The translations under genes and the position numbers were made by a program. Under the pieces are notes generated by a model that was not told where the DNA came from, searched no databases, and saw only the letters and a program-made list of their open reading frames with translations. Shown here piece by piece: positions 26,997 to 35,966 of a stretch of DNA of 64,000 bases. Position 1 is the stretch's first letter, and each line of letters opens with the position of its first letter. Origin of the DNA: Azospirillaceae bacterium (lineage in GTDB: Bacteria; Pseudomonadota; Alphaproteobacteria; Azospirillales; Azospirillaceae). The stretch spans positions 2,145,596 to 2,209,595 of the forward strand of contig JAPWJW010000001.1 of NCBI GenBank assembly GCA_028283825.1, written 5' to 3'.

Positions 26997-27045
26997 TCCG
27001 ACTTTGTCCGAGGATCTCCGACAAAGTCGGAAAAAATCGGAGATC
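26997..27045. repeat. Two overlapping, mutually exclusive inverted repeats
   Basis: TCCGACTTTGTC (26997-27008) pairs with GACAAAGTCGGA (27020-27031), a perfect 12 bp stem. GATCTCCGA (27013-27021) pairs with TCGGAGATC (27037-27045), a perfect 9 bp stem. They share bases 27020-27021, and the second stem encloses the 3' arm of the first, so only one can form at a time. Several AAGTCCG-type motifs precede them (26985-27000). Confidence 0.6.
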
Positions 27046-27109
27046 GCACCGCCCATGGCCATGGCGATGGCCGCAGTTCCCTCTTGACGCTCGCCCGCAC
27101 CAGGAACAA

Positions 27110-27302
27110 GATTTGGACGTTCACGGTCCCTGGACTACTAAATCTAGGGCTAAGAGGGAAGCCAGTGCGCCCTGTCGAAAGGGCAATGCCGGCGCTGCCC
27201 CCGCAACTGTAAGCGGTGAGCGGCCGTTCCATCAGCCACTGGCGCCACCCGCGCCGGGAAGGCGGAGCGGTCGCATCGACCCGCGAGCCAGGAGACCTGC
27301 CG
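27110..27302 (+). promoter_or_regulatory. Cobalamin (AdoCbl) riboswitch upstream of nrdAB
   Basis: The conserved blocks occur in order: AAGAGGGAAGCCAGTGCG near 27151, AATGCCGGCGCTGCCCCCGC (27185-27204) with the CAACTGTAAGCGG segment (27204-27216), the B12-box-like AGCCACTGG (27234-27242), GGGAAGGCGG (27256-27265) and the terminal GACCCGCGAGCCAGGAGACC. It ends about 125 bases before the nrdA start. B12 riboswitches on class I RNR operons repress them when cobalamin is available for a class II enzyme (NrdJ), which would be elsewhere in the genome. Confidence 0.9.
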
Positions 27303-27429
27303 TGATCGCTAGAACGTCCTCGGGCGGGGTGTCCCGATGGTCGCTTGGCGTGTGCCTGCCCGCTGGATGGCGCCCGCCTTCGCGCCATCTCTTCCCGCGT
27401 CCGTTCCGTTTCAACCATGGGGGATGCAG

Positions 27430-29370
27430 ATGTCCGCGCTTGCCTACGACCTCGACCAGAACGGCCACCTCGTGCCGCTCACCCGTCCGGCGCCGCCGCC
27501 GGCCCCGGCGGAGCGCGCGGCCGAACCCCGGGCGGCGGAGCACCGCGCGCCGCTGATCCCGCCGCTGGCGCCGCGCCCCCAGCCGGCCGACCTGGTGCTG
27601 GACCGCGCCCGCGACGACCTGCTGACGCCCTTCGGCAAGGCCACCTTGCAGGACCGCTACCTGCTGCCGGGTGAGAGCTTCCAGGACATGTTCGCCCGCG
27701 TGTCCTGCGCCTTCGCCGACGACAAGGACCACGCCCAGCGCCTGTACGACGCCATGTCGCGGCTGTGGTTCATGCCGGCCACCCCCATCCTGTCCAACGG
27801 CGGCACCACACGCGGCCTGCCCATTTCCTGCTTCCTGAACACGGTGCCGGACTCGCTGGACGGCATCGTCGGCACCTGGAACGAGAACGTGGCGCTGGCC
27901 TCCAACGGCGGCGGCATCGGCACCTATTGGGGCAAGGTGCGGTCCATCGGGGAGCCGGTGAAGGGTTCCGGCGTCACGTCGGGCATCATCCCCTTCATCC
28001 ACGTCATGGACGGCCTGACCCTGGCCATCAGCCAGGGGTCCTTGCGACGCGGATCGGCGGCCTGCTACCTCGACATCCACCATCCGGAGATCGAGGAGTT
28101 CCTGGAGATCCGCAAGTCCTCCGGCGACTTCAACCGCAAGGGCCTGAACCTCCACCACGGCATCAACATCACCGACGCCTTCATGGACGCGGTGCGCGAC
28201 AACACCCCCTTCCCCCTGAAAAGCCCCAAGACGGGGGAGACGCTGCGCAAGGTCAACGCCCGCCAGCTGTGGCAGCGCATCCTGGAAACCCGGATGCACA
28301 CGGGCGAGCCCTACCTGCTGTTCATCGACGCCGTGAACCGGGCGCTGCCCAAGCACCAGCGCGAGCTGGGGCTGAAGGTCACCAGTTCCAACCTGTGCAG
28401 CGAGATCGTGCTGCCCACCGGGCCGGACCACCGGGACGAGGAACGCACGGCCGTCTGCTGCCTGTCCTCCCTCAACCTGGAAACCTGGGATGAGTGGCAG
28501 GGCGAGGAAGGCTTCGTCGAAGACGTGCTGCGCATGCTGGACAACGTGCTGACCCATTTCATCGAGGTGGCGCCCGACGGCATGGCGCGCGCCCGCTATT
28601 CCGCCCTGCGCGAGCGGTCGGTGGGCCTGGGCGTCATGGGTTTCCATTCCTTCCTGCAGGCCCGCGGCATCCCCTTCGAAAGCGCCATGGCCAAGTCCTG
28701 GAACCTCAACATCTTCCGCAAGATCCGGCGGCAGGCGGACGCCGCCTCCGTCCTGCTGGCGGAGGAGCGCGGCCCCTGCCTGGACGCGCAGGAGCGGGGC
28801 ATGAAGGCGCGCTTCAGCCACAAGATCGCCATCGCCCCCACCGCCAGCATCAGCATCATCTGCGGCGGCACCAGCGCCTGTGTGGAGCCCATCCCGGCCA
28901 ACGTCTACAACCACAAGACCCTGTCCGGCGCCTTCGTCGTGCGCAACCCGCACCTGGGCCGGCTGTTGGCGGCCAAGGGCCTGGACACGCAAGAGGTTTG
29001 GCAGTCCATCGTGGAGCATGAAGGCTCCGTCCAGCACCTCGACGGTCTGAGCGAGGATGAGAAGGCCATCTACCGCACGGCGTTCGAGATCGACCAGCGC
29101 TGGATCATCGACCTGGCGGCCGATCGCACGCCCTTCATCTGCCAGAGCCAGTCGCTGAACCTTTACCTGCCGGCGGACATCGAGAAGTGGGACCTGCACA
29201 TGCTGCACTGGTCGGCATGGAAGCGGGGGATCAAGAGCCTCTACTACTGCCGTTCCAAATCCATCAGCCGCGCCGCCGTCGCCGGCCGGCTGGAACAGGC
29301 GCCCGCTGCGGCCGCCCCCACCGCGCCCACCACCCGTACCGACTATGAGGAGTGCCTGGCATGCCAGTGA
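27430..29370 (+). CDS. nrdA: Ribonucleoside-diphosphate reductase alpha subunit (class I)
   Basis: In-frame ATGs lie at 27424 and 27430. The SD GGGGGA fits 27430, giving 646 aa. The enzyme makes dNTPs from NDPs with O2-dependent radical chemistry supplied by NrdB. Catalytic features are MPATPILSNGGTTRGLPISC (first redox Cys), SSNLCSEIVLP (thiyl Cys), CCLSSLNLETW (partner Cys), the IAPTASISIICGGTSACVEP loop and the C-terminal relay pair ECLACQ. An N-terminal Pro/Ala-rich segment of about 40 residues precedes the core. nrdB overlaps by ten bases. Control by B12 is indicated by the riboswitch upstream. Confidence 0.95.
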   Translation: MSALAYDLDQNGHLVPLTRPAPPPAPAERAAEPRAAEHRAPLIPPLAPRPQPADLVLDRARDDLLTPFGKATLQDRYLLPGESFQDMFARVSCAFADDKDHAQRLYDAMSRLWFMPATPILSNGGTTRGLPISCFLNTVPDSLDGIVGTWNENVALASNGGGIGTYWGKVRSIGEPVKGSGVTSGIIPFIHVMDGLTLAISQGSLRRGSAACYLDIHHPEIEEFLEIRKSSGDFNRKGLNLHHGINITDAFMDAVRDNTPFPLKSPKTGETLRKVNARQLWQRILETRMHTGEPYLLFIDAVNRALPKHQRELGLKVTSSNLCSEIVLPTGPDHRDEERTAVCCLSSLNLETWDEWQGEEGFVEDVLRMLDNVLTHFIEVAPDGMARARYSALRERSVGLGVMGFHSFLQARGIPFESAMAKSWNLNIFRKIRRQADAASVLLAEERGPCLDAQERGMKARFSHKIAIAPTASISIICGGTSACVEPIPANVYNHKTLSGAFVVRNPHLGRLLAAKGLDTQEVWQSIVEHEGSVQHLDGLSEDEKAIYRTAFEIDQRWIIDLAADRTPFICQSQSLNLYLPADIEKWDLHMLHWSAWKRGIKSLYYCRSKSISRAAVAGRLEQAPAAAAPTAPTTRTDYEECLACQ

Positions 29371-30458
29371 CCGGCCTTTCCCACCTGGACCCGCACACCC
29401 TGGTCGGCACCGGCCGCGTCGGCCTGCTGACCGGCACCGGCAGCTACGATGTGGAGCGCTATCCCTGGGCCTATGAGTTCTGGAAGCGCCAGCAACAGAC
29501 CCACTGGATGGGGGAGGAGGTGCCGCTGGGCGCCGACATCAAGGACTGGGCGTCGGATCGGGTGACGGATGCCGAGCGCGCCCTGCTGACCCAGATCTTC
29601 CGCTTCTTCACCCAGTCGGACGTGGAGGTGGGCGACAATTACCTGAAGCGCTACATCCCCTTGTTCCAGCCCCTGGAAATCCAGATGATGATGGCCGCCT
29701 TCTCCAACATGGAGACGGTGCACATCGACGCCTACGCCCTGCTGCTGAAGACCCTGGGCATGCCGAACACGGAGTTCGCGGCCTTCCGCAATTACCGGGA
29801 GATGCAGGCCAAGGCGGACTACATGCACACCTTCGGCGTCAACACGGTGGCGGACGTGGCCCGCACGCTGGCCATGTTCGGCGCCTTCACCGAGGGCATG
29901 GCCCTGTTCGCCAGCTTCGCCATGCTGCTGAACTTCCCCCGCCACAATAAGATGAGCGGCATGGGCCAGATCGTCAGCTGGTCGGTGCGGGATGAGAGCC
30001 TGCACTGCGAAGGCATCATCCGCCTGTTCCATGAGTGGAACCGCGAGACCGGCGCTGTCACCGCCACCGTGCGCCACGACATCATCGACGTGGCCAAGAC
30101 CATGGTGGGCCTGGAGGAAGGCTTCATCGACCTGGCGTTCGAGTTGGGCGAGGTCCAGGGCATGACCGCGCCCGACATCAAATCCTATGTCCACTACATC
30201 GCCGACTGGCGCCTGACCCAGCTGCGCCTGCCGCCCGTGTTCGGCTATTTCACCGAGGCCGACAGCGACTACCGCCAGGTCCGCCCCCACCCGCTGCCCT
30301 GGCTGGTGGAGATCCTGAACGGCGTGGAGCACGCCAACTTCTTCGAGCAGCGGGCGACGGAGTACAGCAAGGCCGCGAGCAGCGGCAGTTGGGACGGCGA
30401 CGACGGGGTGTGGGCGGCGTTCGATAAGGGGGAGGCGGGGCGGGGCCGGGCGGCGTGA
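29361..30458 (+). CDS. nrdB: Ribonucleoside-diphosphate reductase beta subunit (class I)
   Basis: The frame is open from GTG 29352, but ATG 29361 has the SD GAGGAG eight bases upstream and overlaps the nrdA stop by ten bases. This gives 365 aa. Metal-ligand motifs are YDVERYPWAYEFWKRQQQTH, FRFFTQSDVEVGDNYLK, FSNMETVHIDAYALLLKTLG (E and H ligands) and RDESLHCEGIIRLFHEW (E and H ligands). It houses the dinuclear metal cofactor and radical for NrdA. It forms an operon with nrdA behind the B12 riboswitch. Confidence 0.95.
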   Translation: MPVTGLSHLDPHTLVGTGRVGLLTGTGSYDVERYPWAYEFWKRQQQTHWMGEEVPLGADIKDWASDRVTDAERALLTQIFRFFTQSDVEVGDNYLKRYIPLFQPLEIQMMMAAFSNMETVHIDAYALLLKTLGMPNTEFAAFRNYREMQAKADYMHTFGVNTVADVARTLAMFGAFTEGMALFASFAMLLNFPRHNKMSGMGQIVSWSVRDESLHCEGIIRLFHEWNRETGAVTATVRHDIIDVAKTMVGLEEGFIDLAFELGEVQGMTAPDIKSYVHYIADWRLTQLRLPPVFGYFTEADSDYRQVRPHPLPWLVEILNGVEHANFFEQRATEYSKAASSGSWDGDDGVWAAFDKGEAGRGRAA

Positions 30459-30480
30459 TGTTGCAACATTAACGTGCCGC
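30450..30480 (+). repeat. Inverted repeat at the end of nrdB
   Basis: The perfect palindrome ATGTTGCAACAT (30458-30469) lies across the nrdB stop codon and is enclosed by GCGGC/GCCGC (30450-30454 and 30476-30480). No T-run follows. It could form an mRNA end structure or be a protein site; nothing decides between these. Confidence 0.4.
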
Positions 30481-30557
30481 GCAGCAACTAAAGTGTTAAA
30501 CATTAAGTGAGCTTAAACTAACCTGGCCTTACTCAACTTCTAACTGGTAGCTCCACC

Positions 30558-30992
30558 ATGCGCCTCCCTTTATTGGTCATCGCGTTAGTTGGCCTTGCCT
30601 TCCCCAATACGTCCATGGCGGCTCCTCGCCTTCACATAACCTGTGGATCGAGAGAGGGGAATACCATCAATCCAGCGGGTGTCCTGTTGGATAAAGTAGT
30701 TGATATTCCGAGCAATATTTCCATAACTGAGGGCATCGCTTCCCCCAATGCCATGCAAAAATCTGGGGAACGCTCAATAGAAATAAAGGGGAAAGCATAC
30801 TTTAATGAGACTGGGCAGGTCGTGTTTTTAGGGCGCGCTGTTTGCGTTCAGCAAATTGGACAAGCCTCCTATGAAAGGATAGGTCCCAATCGCATCAAAG
30901 ATCAAACATTCACTGCCAAATCGGGAATTATAATAATTGAACCTGATAATAGATCCGAAAATCTCGTCGTAAAATTTGAATACCTTCCCTAA
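30558..30992 (+). CDS. Small exported protein, unknown, A+T-rich gene
   Basis: The protein is 144 aa. The signal peptide (RLPLLVIALVGLAFPNTSMA) is probably cleaved after SMA-A. The mature part has two cysteines (HITCGSREG and GRAVCVQQ) and a beta-strand pattern, ending KSGIIIIEPDNRSENLVVKFEYLP. No family was recognised. Codon usage is more A+T-rich than nrdB and metR on either side, which suggests acquisition. The SD is weak. Confidence 0.6.
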   Translation: MRLPLLVIALVGLAFPNTSMAAPRLHITCGSREGNTINPAGVLLDKVVDIPSNISITEGIASPNAMQKSGERSIEIKGKAYFNETGQVVFLGRAVCVQQIGQASYERIGPNRIKDQTFTAKSGIIIIEPDNRSENLVVKFEYLP

Positions 30993-31225
30993 ATTGCCAT
31001 GATTTCCTACTCGGTCGCGCATATGGCGCAAACCTCATAACCACCTGATCTACTGCCAGTGGCCGGCCAATGTCGGGGAAGGTGTGCTATGGGCGATGGC
31101 GGTCGAGGCCAACAGGGGCAGTGGCGTTCAATGAAGGGAAGCTTTAGCGCTTCTCCCTCTCAGGAAGCGTGAACTTGAAACTCAGCGTTTGATGCGAGGC
31201 CAACGAACAGGTCTCAGCCCCCGCA
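30993..31225. other. Gap between the exported-protein gene and metR, no gene seen
   Basis: These 230 bases lie between the convergent ends of two genes. No open frame, terminator or repeat stands out. Confidence 0.4.
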
Positions 31226-32134
31226 CTAAGCGCCGCCCACCGCGTCCCGCCGGCTGAGCGCCAAATCGACGAAGGCTCGCAGGTAGTCGATGTCGCCATC
31301 GGCCTCGCGGTAGCCCAGGAAGATCTGTTTGGCCACGCCTTGCGGCCCCAAGCGCACCGGCGTGACCCCGAACTTGGGCCCCAGTTCCTCGACCAGCCAG
31401 CGCGGCAGGGCGGCGACGCCGCGTCCGTGCGCCACCATCAGCAGCATGATGTCGGTGGTCTCGATGGGCTTGTGCTGCCGGGGGCTGACCCCGGCCGGCA
31501 TGAGGAACTGGGTGTAGATGTCCAGGCGGTCGGGCGGCACCGGATAGGTGATCAGCGTCTCGTCCGCCATCTGCTGCGGCTCCACGAACTCGGCGTCGCG
31601 CAGCCGGTGATCGGGGCCGACCACCAGCACCTGCTCGTAATCGAACACCGGCTCGAACCGCAACCCCGGTTTGAACAACGGATCCGGCGTCACCAGCATG
31701 TCGATGTCGTAGCCGAACAGGGCACCGATACCCCCGAACTGCACCTTCTGCCGGACGTCCAGGTCCACCTTGGGCCAGGCGTCCAGATAGGGGGCGGCGA
31801 TCTTCAGCAGCCACTGGTAACAGGGGTGGCACTCCATGCCGATGCGCAGCTTGCCCCGCTCGCCCTGCGCGAACTGGCGCAGGCGCTCCTCCGCGTGGGA
31901 CAGCTGCGGCAGCAGGCGGTTGGCCACGGCCAGCAGCCACTCCCCCGCCTGGGTCGGCCGCAGGCTGCGCCCCTCCCGCCGCCAGACGGGCGTGCCGATC
32001 TGGTCCTCCAGCTTGCGCATGGCGTGGCTCAGCGCCGACTGGGTCAGGTTCAGCCGATCGGCCGCCGCCGTCAGCGAGCCCTGCTGGTCAACCTCGCGGA
32101 TGATGGCCAGGTGGATGCGTTCCAGGATCGCCAT
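31226..32134 (-). CDS. metR: LysR-family regulator MetR
   Basis: The protein is 302 aa. The N-terminal helix-turn-helix is REVDQQGSLTAAADRLNLTQ followed by SALSHAMRKLEDQIG. The effector domain contains IGMECHPCYQWLLKIAAPYL and DLDVRQKVQFGGIGALFGYD, the homocysteine-responsive region characteristic of MetR rather than other LysR proteins. It is transcribed divergently from metE, with a MetR box in between, the classical arrangement in which MetR with homocysteine activates metE and represses itself. Confidence 0.92.
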   Translation of the reverse strand: MAILERIHLAIIREVDQQGSLTAAADRLNLTQSALSHAMRKLEDQIGTPVWRREGRSLRPTQAGEWLLAVANRLLPQLSHAEERLRQFAQGERGKLRIGMECHPCYQWLLKIAAPYLDAWPKVDLDVRQKVQFGGIGALFGYDIDMLVTPDPLFKPGLRFEPVFDYEQVLVVGPDHRLRDAEFVEPQQMADETLITYPVPPDRLDIYTQFLMPAGVSPRQHKPIETTDIMLLMVAHGRGVAALPRWLVEELGPKFGVTPVRLGPQGVAKQIFLGYREADGDIDYLRAFVDLALSRRDAVGGA

Positions 32135-32148
32135 GCGGCCGCCCCATA

Positions 32149-32178
32149 TGAATGAAGTTCATCGATTGATGAATTCAT
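32149..32178. promoter_or_regulatory. metR: MetR binding sites in the metR-metE intergenic region
   Basis: TGAATGAAGTTCA (32149-32161) fits the MetR consensus TGAANNNNNTTCA exactly. A second palindrome, ATGAATTCAT (32169-32178), lies two helical turns away (about 19 bases centre to centre). Both lie between the divergent starts of metR (32134) and metE (32245). Confidence 0.75.
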
Positions 32179-32244
32179 ACCATTTTTGTTCATGGGTAGC
32201 AGTCCCTATGGTCCGCCTCATCCTCCCTCCTGAAGGCGATATCC

Positions 32245-34539
32245 ATGGCAACGACCCACAACCTCGGCTTCCCCCGCATCGGCGCCAAGCGTGAACTGAA
32301 GTTCGCGCAGGAGGCCTACTGGAAGGGCCAGTCCACCCGCGATGACCTGATCCAGGTCGGCGCCGACCTGCGCGCCCGCCACTGGCGCGACCAGGCAGCG
32401 CTGGACTTGGTGCCCGTGGGCGACTTCGCCTTTTACGACCAGGTGCTGGACATGAGCTTCACCCTGGGCAACCTGCCGGAGCGGGTGCGGGGCTTCCACG
32501 GCGACGCCCTGGACAACTACTTCCGCGTGGCCCGTGGCCGCTCCGCCCAGTCCGCCGAGGAGCATGCCGAGTGCTGCGGCGGTGTCGCCGCCGGTGAGAT
32601 GACCAAGTGGTTCGATACCAACTACCACTACATCGTGCCGGAGTTCGACGCTGGCACCCAGTTCACCCTGGACACCACCCGCCTGCTGGCGCAACTGGCC
32701 GAGGCCCAGGCGCTGGGCGTGAAGGCCAAGCCGGTGATCATCGGCCCCGTCACCTACCTGGCACTGGGCAAGGCCAAGGATGGCTCGGACAAGCTGGCCC
32801 TGCTGCTCCGCCTGCTGCCGATCTATGCCGAGCTGCTGGCGGCGCTGGCCGGCCAGGGGGTTGAGTGGGTGCAGGTGGATGAGCCCATCCTGGTGACCGA
32901 GTTGGCCCCGGAATGGCAGGCCGCCTTCACCCAGGCCTACCAAGCCCTGAAGACCGACACCGTCAAGCTGCTGCTGGCCACGTACTTCGGCCCGCTGAAG
33001 GAGAACCTGCCCCTGGCCGCCGGCCTGCCGGTGCAAGGCCTCCACCTGGACACCATCAACGCCCGTGATGAGGTCGACGCCCTGACCCAGGCCGTGCCCG
33101 CCGACCGCATCATCTCCCTGGGCGTCGTCAATGGCCGCAACATCTGGAAGACCGACCTGGAGGCGGTGCTGGCCTGGCTGGAGCCGGTGGCGAAGACCCT
33201 GGGCGACCGCCTGTGGATCGCGCCCTCCTGCTCCCTGCTGCATGTGCCGGTGGATCTGGGCAATGAGCGCAAGCTGGACGCGGAGATCAAGTCCTGGCTG
33301 GCCTTCGCGGTGCAGAAGCTGGAGGAAATCACCGTCCTGGCCACGGCACTCAGCCAGGGCCGCGCCGCCGTCGAGACCGAACTGGCCGCCAACCGCGCCG
33401 CCATCACCGCCCGCCGCACCTCTCCCCGGGTCAACAACCCGGCGGTGAAGGCGGCCGTGGCCCGCATCGACGCCGCCCTGGGCCAGCGCAAGAGCGTCTA
33501 CGCGGCGCGCGCGGCCAAGCAGGCGGCCCTGCTGAACCTGCCGCTGTTCCCCACCACCACCATCGGCTCCTTCCCCCAGACCATCGAGATCCGCCACGCC
33601 CGCAGCCAGTTCAAGGCCGGATCCATCGACGCCGCCGCCTATACCGAGGCCATGCGCGGTGAGATCGCGCGCAGCGTGCGCGAGCAGGAGGCCCTGGGCT
33701 TGGACGTGCTGGTGCATGGCGAGGCCGAGCGCAACGACATGGTGGAGTATTTCGGGGAGCGACTGGACGGTTACGCCTTCAGCCAGGGCGGCTGGGTGCA
33801 GTCCTACGGCTCGCGCTGCGTGAAGCCGCCCATCCTGTTCGGCGACATCAGCCGGCCCAAGGCCATGACGGTGGAGTGGATCACCTACGCCGCCTCCCTG
33901 ACCGCCAAGCCCATGAAGGGCATGCTGACCGGCCCGGTCACCATCCTGAACTGGTCCTTCGTGCGCGACGACCAGCCCCGATCCACCTCCTGCCTGCAAC
34001 TGGCGCTCGCCATCCGGGAGGAGGTGCTGGATCTGGAGAAGGCCGGCGTGCGCGTCATCCAGATCGACGAGGCTGCCCTGCGTGAGGGCCTGCCCCTGCG
34101 CCGGGCCCAGTGGCGGGAGAACCTGGACTGGGCGGTGGAGAGCTTCCGCATCACCGCCAATGGGGTGGCCGATGAGACGCAGATCCACACCCACATGTGC
34201 TACTCGGAGTTCAACGACATCATCGCGTCCATCGCCGACATGGACGCCGACGTCATCACCATCGAGACCTCGCGGTCGGACATGGAACTGCTGGGCGCCT
34301 TCGACGACTTCAACTACCCCAACCAGATCGGCCCGGGCGTCTACGACATCCACTCGCCCAACATCCCGACCGAGGACCACATCGTCGGCCTGATGCGGAA
34401 GGCGGCCGAGCGCATTCCCGCCGACCGCTTGTGGGTCAATCCAGACTGCGGCCTGAAGACCCGCCAGTGGACCGAGGTCATCCCGGCCCTGACCAGCATG
34501 GTCAGCGCCGCCAAGACCCTACGCGCCACCGTTTCCTGA
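32245..34539 (+). CDS. metE: Cobalamin-independent methionine synthase
   Basis: This 764 aa protein has full MetE length. It transfers the methyl group of methyl-tetrahydrofolate (polyglutamate) to homocysteine. The N-terminal barrel starts [20 protein letters not shown]. The C-terminal catalytic barrel has [36 protein letters not shown], the zinc ligands in [13 protein letters not shown] (His, Cys), the Glu in [10 protein letters not shown] and Cys in [13 protein letters not shown]. It is regulated by MetR. Together with B12-controlled nrdAB it suggests the cell alternates between B12-dependent and independent enzymes. glyA, which supplies one-carbon units, originally followed 74 bases downstream. 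Confidence 0.97.
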   Translation: MATTHNLGFPRIGAKRELKFAQEAYWKGQSTRDDLIQVGADLRARHWRDQAALDLVPVGDFAFYDQVLDMSFTLGNLPERVRGFHGDALDNYFRVARGRSAQSAEEHAECCGGVAAGEMTKWFDTNYHYIVPEFDAGTQFTLDTTRLLAQLAEAQALGVKAKPVIIGPVTYLALGKAKDGSDKLALLLRLLPIYAELLAALAGQGVEWVQVDEPILVTELAPEWQAAFTQAYQALKTDTVKLLLATYFGPLKENLPLAAGLPVQGLHLDTINARDEVDALTQAVPADRIISLGVVNGRNIWKTDLEAVLAWLEPVAKTLGDRLWIAPSCSLLHVPVDLGNERKLDAEIKSWLAFAVQKLEEITVLATALSQGRAAVETELAANRAAITARRTSPRVNNPAVKAAVARIDAALGQRKSVYAARAAKQAALLNLPLFPTTTIGSFPQTIEIRHARSQFKAGSIDAAAYTEAMRGEIARSVREQEALGLDVLVHGEAERNDMVEYFGERLDGYAFSQGGWVQSYGSRCVKPPILFGDISRPKAMTVEWITYAASLTAKPMKGMLTGPVTILNWSFVRDDQPRSTSCLQLALAIREEVLDLEKAGVRVIQIDEAALREGLPLRRAQWRENLDWAVESFRITANGVADETQIHTHMCYSEFNDIIASIADMDADVITIETSRSDMELLGAFDDFNYPNQIGPGVYDIHSPNIPTEDHIVGLMRKAAERIPADRLWVNPDCGLKTRQWTEVIPALTSMVSAAKTLRATVS

Positions 34540-34551
34540 CCTGACATCCAT

Positions 34552-34587
34552 GCGCGGGCGGAAGGGGGCGACCCTTTCCGCCCGCGC
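34552..34587 (+). terminator. Hairpin between metE and glyA
   Basis: GCGCGGGCGGAAGGG pairs with CCCTTTCCGCCCGCGC (one wobble) around a short GGCGA loop. No T-run follows, and the glyA SD TGAGGAG comes 12 bases later. It is probably an attenuating or mRNA-stabilising structure rather than a full stop. Confidence 0.55.
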
Positions 34588-34681
34588 GGACCTTTGCCTG
34601 AGGAGCCCAGCCCATGTTTGACCGCAGCCGCGACACCATCGAACGCATCGACCCGGAACTGTACGCCGCGATCGCGGACGA

Positions 34682-34689
34682 GAACCGCC
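34682..34689. repeat. Target-site duplication GAACCGCC, left copy
   Basis: These eight bases recur exactly at 41439-41446. Removing one copy and everything between restores the uninterrupted glyA reading DENRRQEDH. Confidence 0.9.
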
Positions 34690-34715
34690 CGGAATGGTGG
34701 CGCAAAAACACCCAA
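34690..34715 (+). repeat. Left terminal inverted repeat of the element
   Basis: CGGAATGGTGGCGCAAA followed by AACACCCAA. It is the inverse of 41413-41438, with two or three mismatches in about 26 positions. Confidence 0.85.
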
Positions 34716-34775
34716 ATCAAAATCGCAGAGCGGGTGCCAGGCCGGTAGACTGATCCTGCAATAGCAGGAGCCAGC

Positions 34776-35222
34776 ATGACGTCCCCTACAATAACGGCGC
34801 TTCTTGACCAGCGCCGGGACATCCTCCGAGATATGGCGATACTTCGGGATGAGATGGCCGAATGCGAGAAGGCCGTTCACCACCTGGACGCGGTGATACA
34901 TTTGCTTGACCCCACAGTGGATCTTGCGGCCGTGACGCCGAAAAAGCACGTTACCTTTGATGAGATTTTCCGTCCAGGCGAAGCGCCATTGATGGCGCTT
35001 GATGCCCTGCGGGAAGCGAATACGGCCCTATCGACGACCGATATCCTGAAGGTGATGCTTGAGAAGAAGGGCGGACCCCGGCTTACACCCCGGCAATTCC
35101 AGGTCTTACTGCGAAAAATTAATGCCGGTCTGAATGGGCAATTCCGCAAAGGGTTGATTCGAAAAGCAGGACGTGATGGTGGACATGGTGCCAACCGAGC
35201 CGTAATCTGGCATTTAATATAG
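34776..35222 (+). CDS. Small coiled-coil/winged-helix-like protein, left-end gene of the element
   Basis: The protein is 148 aa and starts 86 bases inside the left end; the SD AGGAG precedes ATG 34776. Residues 5-45 are a heptad-like helix (LLDQRRDILRDMAILRDEMA). LDPTVDLAAVTPKK and EIFRPGEAPLMALDALREAN follow. The C-terminal part looks like a winged helix (LSTTDILKVMLEKKGG to GLIRKAGRDGG). It is clearly related in order and motifs (PGE, ALREA-like, TTDIL/TTVEIL, terminal VIW/VYW) to the protein encoded at the right end (40692-41258). Function unknown; the layout suggests DNA binding, possibly linked to the element. Confidence 0.7.
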   Translation: MTSPTITALLDQRRDILRDMAILRDEMAECEKAVHHLDAVIHLLDPTVDLAAVTPKKHVTFDEIFRPGEAPLMALDALREANTALSTTDILKVMLEKKGGPRLTPRQFQVLLRKINAGLNGQFRKGLIRKAGRDGGHGANRAVIWHLI

Positions 35223-35288
35223 TTTACCTGAGGGCTGCGCGATATTTTATATATCACGGCACCCAATAGATATTATGGAGCATATTTA

Positions 35289-35954
35289 ATGAAAAAAACA
35301 AAACTTACACAATTTCATCCCGTCATTATCGATCGTCTGCGCCGTATAACGCAACATGAGTTTGGGCACTATGTTGTTTCGCGCGCTCTTGGTTTTCGTA
35401 CTGGCGGGATCAAAATTAGTATTAATTCGATGGATAGTTATCATGGATACTCTGAAACGAAATTAGCCGAATCCGGCCATTCAGCTGAAAGTATTATTGA
35501 TTTGCTTCATCGCCGCGCAATAGTACTTTATGCCGGTGCATCAGCAGAAACTCTGCCCGGCCCTGGTCCAGTTTCTAATATTGTTAATGTAAAAGAGGCG
35601 AATCGCATCATCTGTGCGGACAATTTGGGGGCTCAAGACGATAATAAAAAGGCACAGGAAATTTTCCACATACTAAGGAATGCACATTACCCTCTTACTG
35701 ACACGTCAGTAAAATCAAATTACCAAATAGAATTGGATACAATTTGTAGCGCCATATTTAATGATGCAGTCGTTCTTGTTAATAAGAATGCTGACAGGAT
35801 CGTAGATTTGGCAAAGACCCTCGCTCAAAGGGCAAAATCTTTCCCCATTTCCCTGGAGATGGACGAGGCTACAATTGAAGCAATGCCCCTAGTCCAAGGG
35901 ATCGTAAAAGCGCGCTTGTCAGAAGTCGGCCCACCTGGCGCGATAGTTAGTTGA
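35289..35954 (+). CDS. Stand-alone M41-type (FtsH-like) zinc peptidase domain protein
   Basis: The protein is 221 aa and strongly A+T-rich. The sequence RITQHEFGHYVVSRALGFRT contains the zinc motif HEFGH (residues 23-27). The following RRAIVLYAGASAETLPGPG and KEANRIICADNLGAQDDNKKA resemble the second half of FtsH peptidase domains, where a third acidic ligand lies. There is no AAA ATPase part and no transmembrane segment, so it cannot unfold substrates by itself. A larger AAA-M41 protein is encoded at 60905-62998. The SD is weak (ATGGAG at -14). Role unknown. Confidence 0.65.
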   Translation: MKKTKLTQFHPVIIDRLRRITQHEFGHYVVSRALGFRTGGIKISINSMDSYHGYSETKLAESGHSAESIIDLLHRRAIVLYAGASAETLPGPGPVSNIVNVKEANRIICADNLGAQDDNKKAQEIFHILRNAHYPLTDTSVKSNYQIELDTICSAIFNDAVVLVNKNADRIVDLAKTLAQRAKSFPISLEMDEATIEAMPLVQGIVKARLSEVGPPGAIVS

Positions 35955-35966
35955 CGGAAAAGCTGT

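Larger units (their letters stand above)
34614..34748 (+). pseudogene. glyA: glyA 5' fragment, interrupted after codon 25
   Basis: ATG 34614 follows a good SD (TGAGGAG). The frame gives MFDRSRDTIERIDPELYAAI ADENR, the normal SHMT N-terminus, and then enters the terminal inverted repeat of the 6.75 kb element at 34690 and stops at 34748. The continuation ([14 protein letters not shown]) is found at 41447 onwards, on the far side of the insertion. Duplicated GAACCGCC flanks both ends of the break. The native start region can therefore only make a 44-residue stub. Confidence 0.9.

Noticed and set aside
27232..29208. 658 aa minus-strand ORF opposite nrdA
   Set aside because: Overlaps nrdA and the B12 riboswitch; composition typical of antisense G+C-rich DNA.
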